Positions 1 through 8,762 of a DNA stretch of 64,000 bases are shown piece by piece; within the stretch, counting starts at the first letter, position 1, and each line of letters starts with the position of its first letter. Source of the DNA: CAYXTW01 sp964452645 (GTDB lineage Bacteria > Zixibacteria > MSB-5A5 > GN15 > PGXB01). The notes below the pieces were generated by a model. It saw only the letters and a program-made list of their open reading frames with translations, did not search any database and was not told the origin of the DNA. Position numbers and translations under genes: made by a program. The stretch covers positions 124,001-188,000 of the forward strand of contig CAYVMO010000002.1 of the NCBI GenBank assembly GCA_964452645.1, given 5' to 3'.

Positions 1-93
1 ACATGTCATTCGGAAGAGAGAATGAAGCGGGCCGGAATTTTCGCCGAAGCATTCGAAGATGAAATCCAGCCACGAATTTCCGAAAGCTACTGA
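1..93 (+). CDS. 3' end of an unidentified gene (partial)
   Basis: The frame beginning at base 1 stays open for 30 codons and ends at TGA 91-93. The visible tail is charged and ends in PRISESY. It converges on the rodZ-like gene and overlaps its last 7 bp. Nothing identifies a family, and 30 open codons can arise by chance, so this is only a possible gene end. Confidence 0.3.
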   Translation, partial: TCHSEERMKRAGIFAEAFEDEIQPRISESY

Positions 94-899
94 ACAAGGC
101 TGTCCTCCGGAATATAAAATAAATCCGCCTTATTCAAGCGATTAATCTCGAATCCTTTTACGACTCGACCCCGGTTTGAAATATCCCGAAGAAGCGTATC
201 ATTGATTTTCAAGTCGACATTGTACGGATTTCCCATTGAGATTAAGAATCGATAGTCTGCAGTATAGCTTCTTCTGGCCCCGCTTTGTAGAGTATTCTTC
301 AAAACCGTATCGCCATCAGCAGCAACCATTATCCAGCAGGAATCCTTGATAAAGATGCTCAACGTCATGGGAGGCTCGATCGACGCTGCCGTGTCTTCCA
401 CCGAAGTCGTATCATTTAAGGAGACCGAATGAGAATCGGGAATAATTTCAGCCTTCTCAATAGTCTGACCCAAATCTCCGGTTCCGGCCTTTTTTTCCTC
501 GCGCGGGACCAAAATAATAATAATGATAAAGACAATGATCACTACGACGGCGAGGATTATGCCTATTTTTAATAATGGCGTTTCGCTTTCGGGTCGTCTC
601 CTTTTTTTGACGGCACTCTTCTTCTCGGAAACGGACTCGTCATCCCCCTCGACAGATTCATCTTCTATCTCAAACTGCTCGAGCAACTGGTTGCCGTCCA
701 GACCCAGCTCCTGGGCGTATGAGCGTACGAACAATTTATAATAGACAGTCGATGGTAAGGCCTTAAAGTCGCCGTTTTCGATAGCTTTCAGATACTCCGA
801 CGAAACCTTTATCACTTCAGAGATTTCATCGATCTCCTTGCCCAGCTCTTTTCTTTTCTGGCGGAGTTTGTTACCTATATCTTTATAATCATCCGGCAT
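87..899 (-). CDS. rodZ: RodZ-like membrane protein with HTH and DUF4115
   Basis: This 270-residue protein has the RodZ layout. A cro/cI-like helix-turn-helix occupies residues about 8-70 (LRQKRKELGKEIDEIS, then YLKAIENGDF). A charged linker with KKRRR follows, then one membrane segment at about 111-132, then a DUF4115-like beta-rich outer domain at about 175-255. In characterised bacteria RodZ ties the MreB cytoskeleton to the elongation machinery; that role is inferred from architecture, since no mreB is in view. The gene overlaps the end of maf by 11 bp, so dtd-maf-rodZ is read as one operon. Confidence 0.75.
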   Translation of the reverse strand: MPDDYKDIGNKLRQKRKELGKEIDEISEVIKVSSEYLKAIENGDFKALPSTVYYKLFVRSYAQELGLDGNQLLEQFEIEDESVEGDDESVSEKKSAVKKRRRPESETPLLKIGIILAVVVIIVFIIIIILVPREEKKAGTGDLGQTIEKAEIIPDSHSVSLNDTTSVEDTAASIEPPMTLSIFIKDSCWIMVAADGDTVLKNTLQSGARRSYTADYRFLISMGNPYNVDLKINDTLLRDISNRGRVVKGFEINRLNKADLFYIPEDSLVQ

Positions 900-1515
900 A
901 TAACCTCAACTTTTCACCCAGTCTGCCGGCAAGTTCATCCAATAGCGTCATAGGCAGACCGATAACATTATCAATATTTCCCACAAACCTGTCAACCAAA
1001 AAAACCCCGCGCTCCTGTATTCCATAGGCCCCCGCTTTATCCAGAGGCTCTCCGCTGGCCGCATAATCTTCGATTTCCAGCGATGAAACTTTTTTAAAAT
1101 AGACATCGGTCAACTCAAAACCTACAGCCGTTTCACCGTTTGCGGTTGAAAGAGCAATTGCCGAGCAGACGGTATGTCTGTTTCCGGCCAATTGCGCCAA
1201 CATCTGTACCGCTTCTTTTCTTGATGAAGGTTTACCGAGTATTTGCTCATTGAGGACGACAATCGTATCGCATCCGAGGATAACTTCATCGTCTCTAACC
1301 TGTTCCACGACCGCGTGCGACTTTTTTCGGGCGAGCAACATCGCTAATTCAAAAGGCTTCAATTGTTTTGAATTCGCTTCATCGATATCGGGGATTATCT
1401 GCCGAAAAGCGATTCCGGCCTCATTTAAAAGCCCCACTCGCCGGGGCGAACCGGAGGCGAGTACAAGATTATAGGCTTTAAGTAATTGCCGCAGATTTTT
1501 AAATTTCGTCGTCAT
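889..1515 (-). CDS. maf: Maf-family nucleotide pyrophosphatase
   Basis: Maf proteins hydrolyse non-canonical or modified nucleoside triphosphates (dTTP/UTP or methylated forms). The N-terminal signature LASGSPRR is intact near residue 20, followed by the conserved acidic segment IIPDIDE and the central GCDTIVV strand. About 208 residues from the chosen ATG at 1515 matches the family. The frame could begin at ATG 1542, but that adds nine residues and deepens the overlap with dtd from 17 to 44 bp; neither start has a clear ribosome site. The 3' end overlaps rodZ by 11 bp. Subfamily (YhdE or YceF type) cannot be told by eye. Confidence 0.9.
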   Translation of the reverse strand: MTTKFKNLRQLLKAYNLVLASGSPRRVGLLNEAGIAFRQIIPDIDEANSKQLKPFELAMLLARKKSHAVVEQVRDDEVILGCDTIVVLNEQILGKPSSRKEAVQMLAQLAGNRHTVCSAIALSTANGETAVGFELTDVYFKKVSSLEIEDYAASGEPLDKAGAYGIQERGVFLVDRFVGNIDNVIGLPMTLLDELAGRLGEKLRLYAG

Positions 1516-1945
1516 CAAGCGATATCGTAACCGGGCCATCATTGATCAACTTTATTTGCATCTTTGCCCCGAAAATGCCCGTCTCTACCACCAATCCCGA
1601 GCGGGCAAATTCCTCGATTAGCAGTTCATAAAACCGATTAGCCTCATCCGGGGGCATACTCCGATCGAAACTCGGTCGGCGACCCTTATGGCAGTTGGCA
1701 TAAAGGGTAAATTGAGAAATGACAAGCAATTCGCCTTTAATGTCCAGCAGGGAAAGATTCATCCTGGACTCCTCGTCCTCGAAGATTCTCAAATTAATGC
1801 ATTTGTCAGCCAGTTTTTTTAAGGATTCCCGCTTGTCATCTTTCCGGAAACCGGCCAGAACCAATATTCCGCGGCCGATCTGACCGACGATTTTGTCTTC
1901 GACCAGGACCGAGGCGGAAGCCACTCTTTGCAGTAATAAACGCAT
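1499..1945 (-). CDS. dtd: D-aminoacyl-tRNA deacylase
   Basis: Dtd removes D-amino acids, and glycine mischarged on tRNA-Ala, from tRNAs. The protein is 148 residues, normal for the family, and starts in typical fashion with MRLLLQRVASASV. Both active-site motifs are present: SQFTLYA near residue 77, and NDGPVTI near the C-terminus, which carries the Gly-Pro pair that rejects L-amino acids. It is the first gene of a dtd-maf-rodZ operon on the minus strand. The start is fixed by homology. There is no Shine-Dalgarno, and the promoter lies very close (1957-1985), implying a leader of only a few bases. Confidence 0.95.
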   Translation of the reverse strand: MRLLLQRVASASVLVEDKIVGQIGRGILVLAGFRKDDKRESLKKLADKCINLRIFEDEESRMNLSLLDIKGELLVISQFTLYANCHKGRRPSFDRSMPPDEANRFYELLIEEFARSGLVVETGIFGAKMQIKLINDGPVTISLDDDEI

Positions 1946-1956
1946 AATTATAAAAG

Positions 1957-1985
1957 ATAATACAATCAGAAGAGCTTTCAGTCAA
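1957..1985 (-). promoter_or_regulatory. Sigma70-like promoter of dtd-maf-rodZ
   Basis: Read on the minus strand, TTGACT (1985-1980), a 17-bp spacer and TATTAT (1962-1957). Only 11 nt separate the -10 box from the dtd ATG, so a normal start site gives a 3-5 nt leader. Confidence 0.6.
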
Positions 1986-2015
1986 AATATTATGGAATTT
2001 TAAAAAAATATTTAA

Positions 2016-2044
2016 TTGGAATTAATCGTAAAACTTCTTAAATT
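2016..2044 (+). promoter_or_regulatory. Possible promoter of the activase gene
   Basis: TTGGAA (2016-2021), a 17-bp spacer, then TAAATT (2039-2044), 27 nt before the GTG start at 2072. A GGCGGGAG stretch before the start may act as ribosome site. The match is moderate. Confidence 0.4.
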
Positions 2045-2071
2045 CACCAAGTTAGGCGGGAGAAAAGAAGA

Positions 2072-5000
2072 GTGAAGAACTACTCGGTTGGTATTGACAT
2101 CGGCTCGGTATCGGTCAAGGTCGTGGTCCTTGACGGAAAGCTGGATATAATCAAAACCGCTTATCGACGGTTTCACGGTCAGCCATATTTGACATTAAAA
2201 AACGTTCTCGAATTCGAATTTGAAGATATCCTCCGGGATGAGGTCAAACTTGGCTTTACCGGAATCGGCGGCAAAACAGGTGTATTGGTTCTTGGAGGTC
2301 AATCTTACGGGGAGATTAATGCTTTCAGTGCGGCCAATTTTCTACTGCAGCCGGAAGTCCGCACTATTATTGAAATGGGGGGAGAGGATTCAAAGTTTAT
2401 CCAGCTGGATCCTGAGAAAAAAACGGTCGTCGATTTCAGTATGAACAACCTTTGCGCCGCCGGAACCGGGTCGTTTCTGGACCAGCAGGCTGGACGGCTG
2501 ATGATTTCCATCGAGGACGAATTCGGGCAACTGGCGCTGAAATCGGCAAAACCACCGCGGATTGCGGGTCGATGTTCGGTCTTTGCCAAATCGGATATGA
2601 TTCACCTGCAGCAGATTGCCACGCCGGATTATGATATTGTTGCCGGCCTGTGCTACGCTGTTGTCAGGAATTTCAAAAGCGCCATAGCGCGCGGCAAAAA
2701 ATTTCTTCCGCCAGTCGCCTTTGAGGGAGGAGTGGCGGCCAATCCGGGTGTCGTCAGGGCGTTTATCGATGTTCTTGAACTTGAGAAAAATCAACTGATA
2801 ATTCCGGAGTATTTTAATGTTATGGGCGCCATCGGCGCCGCTATTCTTGCTTCCGAATCGGAAAACGACAATATGGTGGTCATCGATCCGGAGAAAATCA
2901 TCGGATATCTAAAATATCGGAATGTACCCACAAGCGGACGGGAAAAACTAACCTTTGATTTTCCCGATTCAAAATATTATTCGGTGACCAAAGAAAAATA
3001 CCGCAATAGCATCGATAATCTTGAGGCTTATCTTGGAATCGACGTTGGCTCACTATCGACTAATTTAGTTTTAATTGATAGAGACAAAAATGTCGTGGCG
3101 CGTCGCTACCTTATGACCGAAGGTCGGCCGATTGAAGCGGTGCGGCGGGGCTTAGCCGAGATCGGCGACGAAGTCGGTGATCGGGTCAATGTGATCGGCG
3201 TGGGGACGACCGGATCGGGACGCTATCTGACCGGCGATTTTGTAGGAGCCGATACGATTAAAAATGAAATTACGGCGCAGGCAACGGCGGCTATCGAAAT
3301 TGATCCGGAAGTGGACACGATTTTTGAGATCGGCGGGCAGGATTCGAAATATATTTCTCTGCATGATAAAACAGTGATTGATTTCGAGATGAACAAGGCG
3401 TGTGCCGCCGGAACCGGCTCATTCCTGCAGGAGCAGGCCGAGAAACTTGAAATCAATATTGAGCAGGAATTCGGCGACCGTGCATTATCGGCATCATGCC
3501 CGGTCGGGTGCGGCGAACGATGTACCGTTTTTATGGAATCGGATCTAGTCAGTCATCAACGGGCAGGCGCGGGAACCGATGATCTCGTAGCCGGATTGGC
3601 CTATTCCATAGCCTCCAATTATCTGACCAAGGTAGTCGGCGATAGAAAAATCGGCGAAAAAATATTTTTCCAGGGAGGTGTCGCCTGGAATAAGGGAGTT
3701 GTCGCCGCCTTTGAAAAACTTACCGGGAAAAAAGTTACCGTTCCGCCTCACCATGATGTTACCGGGGCGATCGGGGCGGCAATATTGGCCATGGAGGCGG
3801 AAACAGGAAACGGCACTAAATTCAAAGGATTTGATCTTTCGCGCAAGCATTATACATTGAGCAGTTTCCCGTGTGAGGACTGCGATAATATGTGTGAAAT
3901 CCGGAAAGTTGAAGTCGAGGGTGAAGAGCCGCTCTACTATGGAAGTCGCTGTGAGAAATATGATGTCAATCGCAAAAAAGAGAAAATTCGTACCCCGGAT
4001 TATTTCAATATACGCCAGCGCTTGTTGATGCGGCGGTATATCGATGTTGACAAAAAGATGGAATCCAGGGGCAGAATCGGTATACCGCGGGTACTACACT
4101 TTTTCGAATATTATCCGTATTGGAAAGCTTTTTTCGAAACCCTTGGTTATGAGGTTGTCAACTCAGATCTGTCAAATCATGATATTGTTGAGTCTTCGCT
4201 TGAGAAGTTTGTCGCCGAGACCTGTTTCCCGGTCAAAATGGCCTTTGGCCATGTGGATAATCTGATTAAGAAAAAGGTTGATTATATATTCCTGCCGGGA
4301 ATAATCAAATTCTTAGATGATGATGTCATGGAGGACTATGGCAGTTACATTTGCCCATACGTTCAAACGATTTCAAATACTATCAATGCCCGGTTTGATT
4401 TTGAAAAGGAAGGGATAAAATTTATCGGGACTCCGATAAGTCTTCACCGAGATACTTCCAAGACACTGGCGCAGTTACGGCCATCACTTAAAGCGTTACA
4501 TTTACCGGAGAAAATGCTGAAAAAGGCAATAAATAGCGGCATGAGAGCTTATGATATGTATTGCCGAAGTATCGCCGATGTCGGGCGCAAAGTGCTGGAT
4601 GAGCTTAATGAAGATGAAAAATGTATGGTGATAGTCAGCCGACCATATAATGGTTTTGATCGTCGGTTATCGCTTGAGATACCTGCAAAAGTCAGGAAAA
4701 TGGGGCTAAAGGTCATTCCGATCGATTTCCTTCCTCTGGAATTGGATGCGGAAGACCTTTCCACGATGTATTGGTTATATGGTCGGAAAATCTTATCGGC
4801 CGCCAGTTATATTCGTAAGCACCCGAATTTGTATGCAATTTATTTGACATCATTCGGCTGCGGACCGGATTCGTTCATAACGCATTTTTTCCGGCGTGTC
4901 ATGTCCGGCAAACCATATCTTCAACTGGAATTGGATGAGCACTCCGCTGATGCCGGTATGATTACACGTGTGGAGGCGTTTCTGGATTCGCTTCGGTTCT

Positions 5001-6250
5001 ATAACTATCAACCTCCAATCACCGAGTATTCTCCGACGGATAAAAGCTTCTCGCCAGCTGATAAAGTCATTTATCTGCCGAATATGTGCGATCATGCCTA
5101 TGCCGTGCGCGCCGCTTTTGATAAATGCGGTATCCGTGCCGAAGTTCTCGGCGAGCCGGATGAAGAAAGTCTGACATGGGGGAAGAAATTTACTTCGGGC
5201 AAAGAATGTTTTCCGTGTGCCGTCACGACCGGCGATATGATAAAGAAAATCAGATCCGATAGTTTCGACGCCGATCATTCGGTCTTCTTTATGCCCGGGG
5301 CCGACGGGCCATGCCGATTCGGACAATACTGCCAGTATCATCGTATCGTCCTTGATGATCTCGGTTATGAAAATGTACCGATTTATTCCCCCAACTCGAA
5401 TACATCCTACACCGATTTCGGAATGGACAGCACCGCTTTCCGCCGTTATGCGTGGAAAGGCATTGTGTACGTCGATTGTTTGGTCAAGGCTTTATTAAAG
5501 ACCAGGCCGTATGAGTTAAATCCGGGTCAATCCGAAGAGATGTATCACAAATATCTGCATAAGGTTGACGACTATGTGGTCAATGATGGTGATATTTTAG
5601 GTCTGGCTGAGACGGCGGCGAAGGAGTTTGCCACTGTTCCGATAGAGCATTCGCCGAGACCGGTCGTTGGTTTGGTCGGTGAGATATATCTGAGGAACAA
5701 TCGTTTTTCCAATAATTATCTGATAACTAAACTTGAGAAACTGGGGCTGGAAGTGAAACTGGCGACATTCGGCGAGTGGATTAATTACACATCCTTTACT
5801 TATCGGCTGGACTCGATTTATAAGAAAGAGTGGAATAATATCCTGCGCGCCATCATTCAGGAGTTTTATCAGCATCGCGATGAGCGTAAAATCGAAGAAC
5901 ATTTTATAAAGCATTTTCCGATTGATGCGGAAACCAAAGTGAACCGGGTCATCGCGATGGCCTCACCCTATCTTTCGGTGGATGTCAGGGGAGAGGCGGT
6001 TCTATCGATAGGTAAGGCAATTGACTTTGTCGAAAACGGGGCCGCCGGGATTGTCAATTGTATGCCGTTTAATTGCATGCCCGGCACGATCGTCACGTCG
6101 TTATCGCGCAAAATATCGAACGATCTGGGCGATATCCCCTGGCTTAACATCAGCTATGAAGGACTCCGGGATACCGGCGAAGAGACGCGATTGGAGGCGT
6201 TTGTCGGACAGGTCGTCAGCAAACATACGGCGATAATCGGGAAGGTCTAA
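2072..6250 (+). CDS. Tandem acyl-CoA dehydratase activase (BadF/HgdC type) with DUF2229
   Basis: This 1392-residue fusion belongs to the family that activates 2-hydroxyacyl-CoA dehydratases by ATP-driven electron injection. Two ASKHA ATPase domains lie in tandem: residues about 5-265 (GIDIGSVSVK, CAAGTGSFLDQQ, CSVFAKSD) and about 323-575 (GIDVGSLSTN, CAAGTGSFLQEQ, CTVFMESD). The CAAGTG and C-x-V-F cysteines are those that hold the shared [4Fe-4S] cluster in HgdC. A cysteine cluster follows (CEDCDNMC, near 600), then a DUF2229-like region (about 660-880) and a dehydratase-subunit-like C-terminal half with more conserved cysteines (SGKECFPC, GPCRFGQYC, NCMPFNCMPG). GTG start. No separate dehydratase subunits are encoded in the window, so the client is unknown; the C-terminal half may be the client itself. 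Such proteins are common in anaerobes. Confidence 0.85.
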   Translation: MKNYSVGIDIGSVSVKVVVLDGKLDIIKTAYRRFHGQPYLTLKNVLEFEFEDILRDEVKLGFTGIGGKTGVLVLGGQSYGEINAFSAANFLLQPEVRTIIEMGGEDSKFIQLDPEKKTVVDFSMNNLCAAGTGSFLDQQAGRLMISIEDEFGQLALKSAKPPRIAGRCSVFAKSDMIHLQQIATPDYDIVAGLCYAVVRNFKSAIARGKKFLPPVAFEGGVAANPGVVRAFIDVLELEKNQLIIPEYFNVMGAIGAAILASESENDNMVVIDPEKIIGYLKYRNVPTSGREKLTFDFPDSKYYSVTKEKYRNSIDNLEAYLGIDVGSLSTNLVLIDRDKNVVARRYLMTEGRPIEAVRRGLAEIGDEVGDRVNVIGVGTTGSGRYLTGDFVGADTIKNEITAQATAAIEIDPEVDTIFEIGGQDSKYISLHDKTVIDFEMNKACAAGTGSFLQEQAEKLEINIEQEFGDRALSASCPVGCGERCTVFMESDLVSHQRAGAGTDDLVAGLAYSIASNYLTKVVGDRKIGEKIFFQGGVAWNKGVVAAFEKLTGKKVTVPPHHDVTGAIGAAILAMEAETGNGTKFKGFDLSRKHYTLSSFPCEDCDNMCEIRKVEVEGEEPLYYGSRCEKYDVNRKKEKIRTPDYFNIRQRLLMRRYIDVDKKMESRGRIGIPRVLHFFEYYPYWKAFFETLGYEVVNSDLSNHDIVESSLEKFVAETCFPVKMAFGHVDNLIKKKVDYIFLPGIIKFLDDDVMEDYGSYICPYVQTISNTINARFDFEKEGIKFIGTPISLHRDTSKTLAQLRPSLKALHLPEKMLKKAINSGMRAYDMYCRSIADVGRKVLDELNEDEKCMVIVSRPYNGFDRRLSLEIPAKVRKMGLKVIPIDFLPLELDAEDLSTMYWLYGRKILSAASYIRKHPNLYAIYLTSFGCGPDSFITHFFRRVMSGKPYLQLELDEHSADAGMITRVEAFLDSLRFYNYQPPITEYSPTDKSFSPADKVIYLPNMCDHAYAVRAAFDKCGIRAEVLGEPDEESLTWGKKFTSGKECFPCAVTTGDMIKKIRSDSFDADHSVFFMPGADGPCRFGQYCQYHRIVLDDLGYENVPIYSPNSNTSYTDFGMDSTAFRRYAWKGIVYVDCLVKALLKTRPYELNPGQSEEMYHKYLHKVDDYVVNDGDILGLAETAAKEFATVPIEHSPRPVVGLVGEIYLRNNRFSNNYLITKLEKLGLEVKLATFGEWINYTSFTYRLDSIYKKEWNNILRAIIQEFYQHRDERKIEEHFIKHFPIDAETKVNRVIAMASPYLSVDVRGEAVLSIGKAIDFVENGAAGIVNCMPFNCMPGTIVTSLSRKISNDLGDIPWLNISYEGLRDTGEETRLEAFVGQVVSKHTAIIGKV

Positions 6251-6254
6251 TCAA

Positions 6255-7910
6255 GTGCAATTATCTGAGTTCAATGATGCCACCTTTGGCGATATGGTGG
6301 ATAGCTTCATTGATGAATATCTTCAAATGTATCCGAGCCGAGCCACCTATATCGGTATTCATACATTCGATCATCTGCTCGAAAATGTCAGTCAGGCCGC
6401 CGTCGATGATTTTCTGGAAAAGGAAAAAGAATATCTCCATTTATGCGAACGATTCGATGCTGGAGAGTCGCTCAACAAGGATAACCGAACTGACCTGGAA
6501 ATACTGACCGGTATTCTTCGGACTGATCCGGTTTATCATCAGGTCTTTAAACGTTATTTTCGTGACCCTTCGCTTTATATTAATTTAATAACATCGTCAT
6601 GCCATATTTTATGGCTTCGAGATTTCGCGCTCAAAGAACAAAGGTATGCGGCCTTGGTCTCTCGTTTGAGGGCTATACCTGAATTTCTGTCGGAAGCCAA
6701 AGAAAATCTTCGCAAGGCTGATTTTATTCCTGCGGTTTGGCTGGAAGTTGCCCGGGACATGGCCGCTTCGGCCGGGAAATTTTTTTCCGGGACAATCGGA
6801 GCTATTTCAGGAGAAGTTCCTTCTCTTAAAAACGATCTGCTCGCCGCCAGCGAACTAACTATTAAGGTCATCAACGATTACCGACAATTTTTGCAGGATG
6901 AGTTATCCGCCAAACCGGATGGCAGCTTTGCGGCCGGGCGCGAATTATATGATTTACTTCTTAAAGAAATCCATATGCTGCCTTATACCGCTGAGGAACT
7001 TGAGCAAATAGGCCTTGATTATATAGACCGGACGACTAAGAGACTTAATGAATTAAACAATGAAATTAATCCTGACAAAAACTGGCCGGAAGTTATTGAA
7101 GACATCAAGAACGATTATCCCGCCGCCGATGAACTTCTTGATTATTATATAAAAGAAGTGGCCGCGACGCGCAGGTTTATTATAGAAAAGGAAATTGTCT
7201 CGGTTCCCAATAATGAAAAGCTGGAGCTTATGGAAACGCCGCCATTTATGCGCGCGCTTCTTCCGTACGCCGCTTACATGATGCCGGCGCCATTTGAAGC
7301 CGATCAAATCGGATATTTTTGGGTGACACCGGTTGATGAATCGGCATCGGACGATAAAAAAAGAGAGCAGCTTTCCGGTCATAGTCGATCCGCAATTACG
7401 GTTCGATCATTACACGAAGGATATCCGGGGCATCATCTGCAGTTATGTCATGCCAATCTTATCAAATCGAAGATCAGAAGGATATTCCGCACTTCGGTTT
7501 TTGCCGAAGGATGGGCCTTGTATTGTGAAGATTTGATGAGGCAGGCCGGTTTCTATCGCTATAAACGAATAGAATTGATACAGCTAAAAGATCAACTATG
7601 GCGGGCATGTCGTGTGGTTCTTGATGTCAGACTTCACCGCGGCGAGTGTACGTTTGATAAGGCGGTTGCCATGTTAGTGAATATCGCCCGGCTGGAAAAT
7701 TCCAACGCCCGGGCAGAAGTCAGACGATACACGCAAACGCCAACGCAGCCAATGAGTTATCTGATGGGCAAAATCGAAATAGAACAGCTCTTACGGGATA
7801 TCCGAATCCAGTTCCCTGATATGCCGATGCGAGACATCCATAATAGATTGCTTTCTTACGGCACGATTCCGGTAGCCCTGGTCAGACGGGCGATGCTGGG
7901 AACAAATTAA
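6255..7910 (+). CDS. DUF885 family peptidase-like protein
   Basis: A 551-residue soluble protein of the DUF885 family, whose members look like zinc peptidases. The hallmark HEGYPGHH motif lies at about residues 386-393 and the second motif FAEGWALYCEDL at about 416-427; together these would supply the histidines and glutamate of a metal site. No signal peptide is visible, so it is probably cytoplasmic. It begins at GTG 6255, four bases after the activase stop, which suggests co-transcription, though no strong ribosome site is seen. Substrate unknown. Confidence 0.85.
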   Translation: MQLSEFNDATFGDMVDSFIDEYLQMYPSRATYIGIHTFDHLLENVSQAAVDDFLEKEKEYLHLCERFDAGESLNKDNRTDLEILTGILRTDPVYHQVFKRYFRDPSLYINLITSSCHILWLRDFALKEQRYAALVSRLRAIPEFLSEAKENLRKADFIPAVWLEVARDMAASAGKFFSGTIGAISGEVPSLKNDLLAASELTIKVINDYRQFLQDELSAKPDGSFAAGRELYDLLLKEIHMLPYTAEELEQIGLDYIDRTTKRLNELNNEINPDKNWPEVIEDIKNDYPAADELLDYYIKEVAATRRFIIEKEIVSVPNNEKLELMETPPFMRALLPYAAYMMPAPFEADQIGYFWVTPVDESASDDKKREQLSGHSRSAITVRSLHEGYPGHHLQLCHANLIKSKIRRIFRTSVFAEGWALYCEDLMRQAGFYRYKRIELIQLKDQLWRACRVVLDVRLHRGECTFDKAVAMLVNIARLENSNARAEVRRYTQTPTQPMSYLMGKIEIEQLLRDIRIQFPDMPMRDIHNRLLSYGTIPVALVRRAMLGTN

Positions 7911-7960
7911 TTTTGAATATGTTAAAAAAATAACTGATAATATGATTGTGAGGTTTAAAG

Positions 7961-8284
7961 ATGAGCAAACCGGTCCAGATAACGGATAACACTTTTAATG
8001 ACGAAGTATTGAAGTCCGATATTCCTGTAATCGTCGACTTCTGGGCGCCCTGGTGCGGACCCTGCAAAATGATTGCACCGATTTTGGAAGATATCGCGGC
8101 GGAATATGACGGCAAACTTAAGGTCGCCAAGGTGGATGTTGATTCTAATGCCAGAGTTGCCGGTCAATTCAGAATAATGTCGATACCCGCTCTGCTTATT
8201 TTTAAGAACGGCGAATTGGTTGACCAGGTGATCGGGGCGCTGCCGAAGAATCAGCTTTTGGAGCATGTAACCAAAGTGCTTTAG
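7961..8284 (+). CDS. trxA: Thioredoxin
   Basis: A 107-residue classical thioredoxin, the general cytoplasmic dithiol reductant. The active site WCGPC is at residues 31-35, with FWAP just before it and the cis-proline in MSIPALLIF, followed by KNGELVDQVIGALPK. No signal peptide is present, so it is not the exported partner of the CcdA encoded downstream, although it could be the electron donor on the inner face. The ATG follows a GAGG-type ribosome site. It ends a run of three plus-strand genes. Confidence 0.96.
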   Translation: MSKPVQITDNTFNDEVLKSDIPVIVDFWAPWCGPCKMIAPILEDIAAEYDGKLKVAKVDVDSNARVAGQFRIMSIPALLIFKNGELVDQVIGALPKNQLLEHVTKVL

Positions 8285-8483
8285 TGGAGAACGTATCCCA
8301 CTGAGCAAATGTATTGTCGATTACTTTTCCTGCCCACTGGCGGTTAACCTATTGTAAAACCCGGGCTGATGTCAAAATGGCATCAATCGATCAGCCATTC
8401 CGCTATGACCTGACCTCGCAAGTGATTTTACTGATGTGAATTGATTTGAAGCGGATAGATTGATAATAACAGGTTGTGGCACA

Positions 8484-8579
8484 ATGGATTTTTATGATGT
8501 TATATTTCTGCTGCTTTTTCTGGGTGTATGGGGTTTGATATTAAGGTTTGTTCTGCCAAGCGGCGGTACGGGCGGGTGA
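8484..8579 (+). CDS. Possible 31-residue single-span membrane peptide
   Basis: ATG at 8484 opens a frame of 31 codons ending at TGA 8577-8579. The product has one hydrophobic helix (VIFLLLFLGVWGLILRFVL) and a short Pro-Ser-Gly tail. An acidic N-terminus and an Arg near the far end of the helix give a plausible membrane topology. Only a weak GGTTGTGG stretch precedes it, so translation is uncertain. No family is recognised. Confidence 0.3.
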   Translation: MDFYDVIFLLLFLGVWGLILRFVLPSGGTGG

Positions 8580-8688
8580 GTGCCCACAAACTGTGACATT
8601 CAGTTGAATGAAGACAGGCAAAATAAGATTGATCGACAAAAGGGGGGCGATCCCGGGGATTAAGATAAGGGAAAACCGCTTATAATTG

Positions 8689-8717
8689 TTGACTTTGGCT
8701 CTTGTTATTCATAGAAT
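8689..8717 (+). promoter_or_regulatory. Sigma70-like promoter of the rhomboid gene
   Basis: TTGACT (8689-8694), a 17-bp spacer and TAGAAT (8712-8717). The expected start site is near 8724, giving a leader of about 39 nt with AGGA shortly before ATG 8763. Confidence 0.65.
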
Positions 8718-8762
8718 ATAAACGGTTTAAGGCGGGCAGAAGGAATGCCGATAGGATGAAGT

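Larger units (their letters stand above)
8285..8762 (+). other. 478-bp gap before the rhomboid gene
   Basis: The first 200 bp show no conserved frame or strong hairpin. A possible 31-codon membrane-peptide gene lies at 8484-8579 and a good promoter at 8689-8717; both are listed separately. No terminator for trxA was recognised. Confidence 0.6.
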
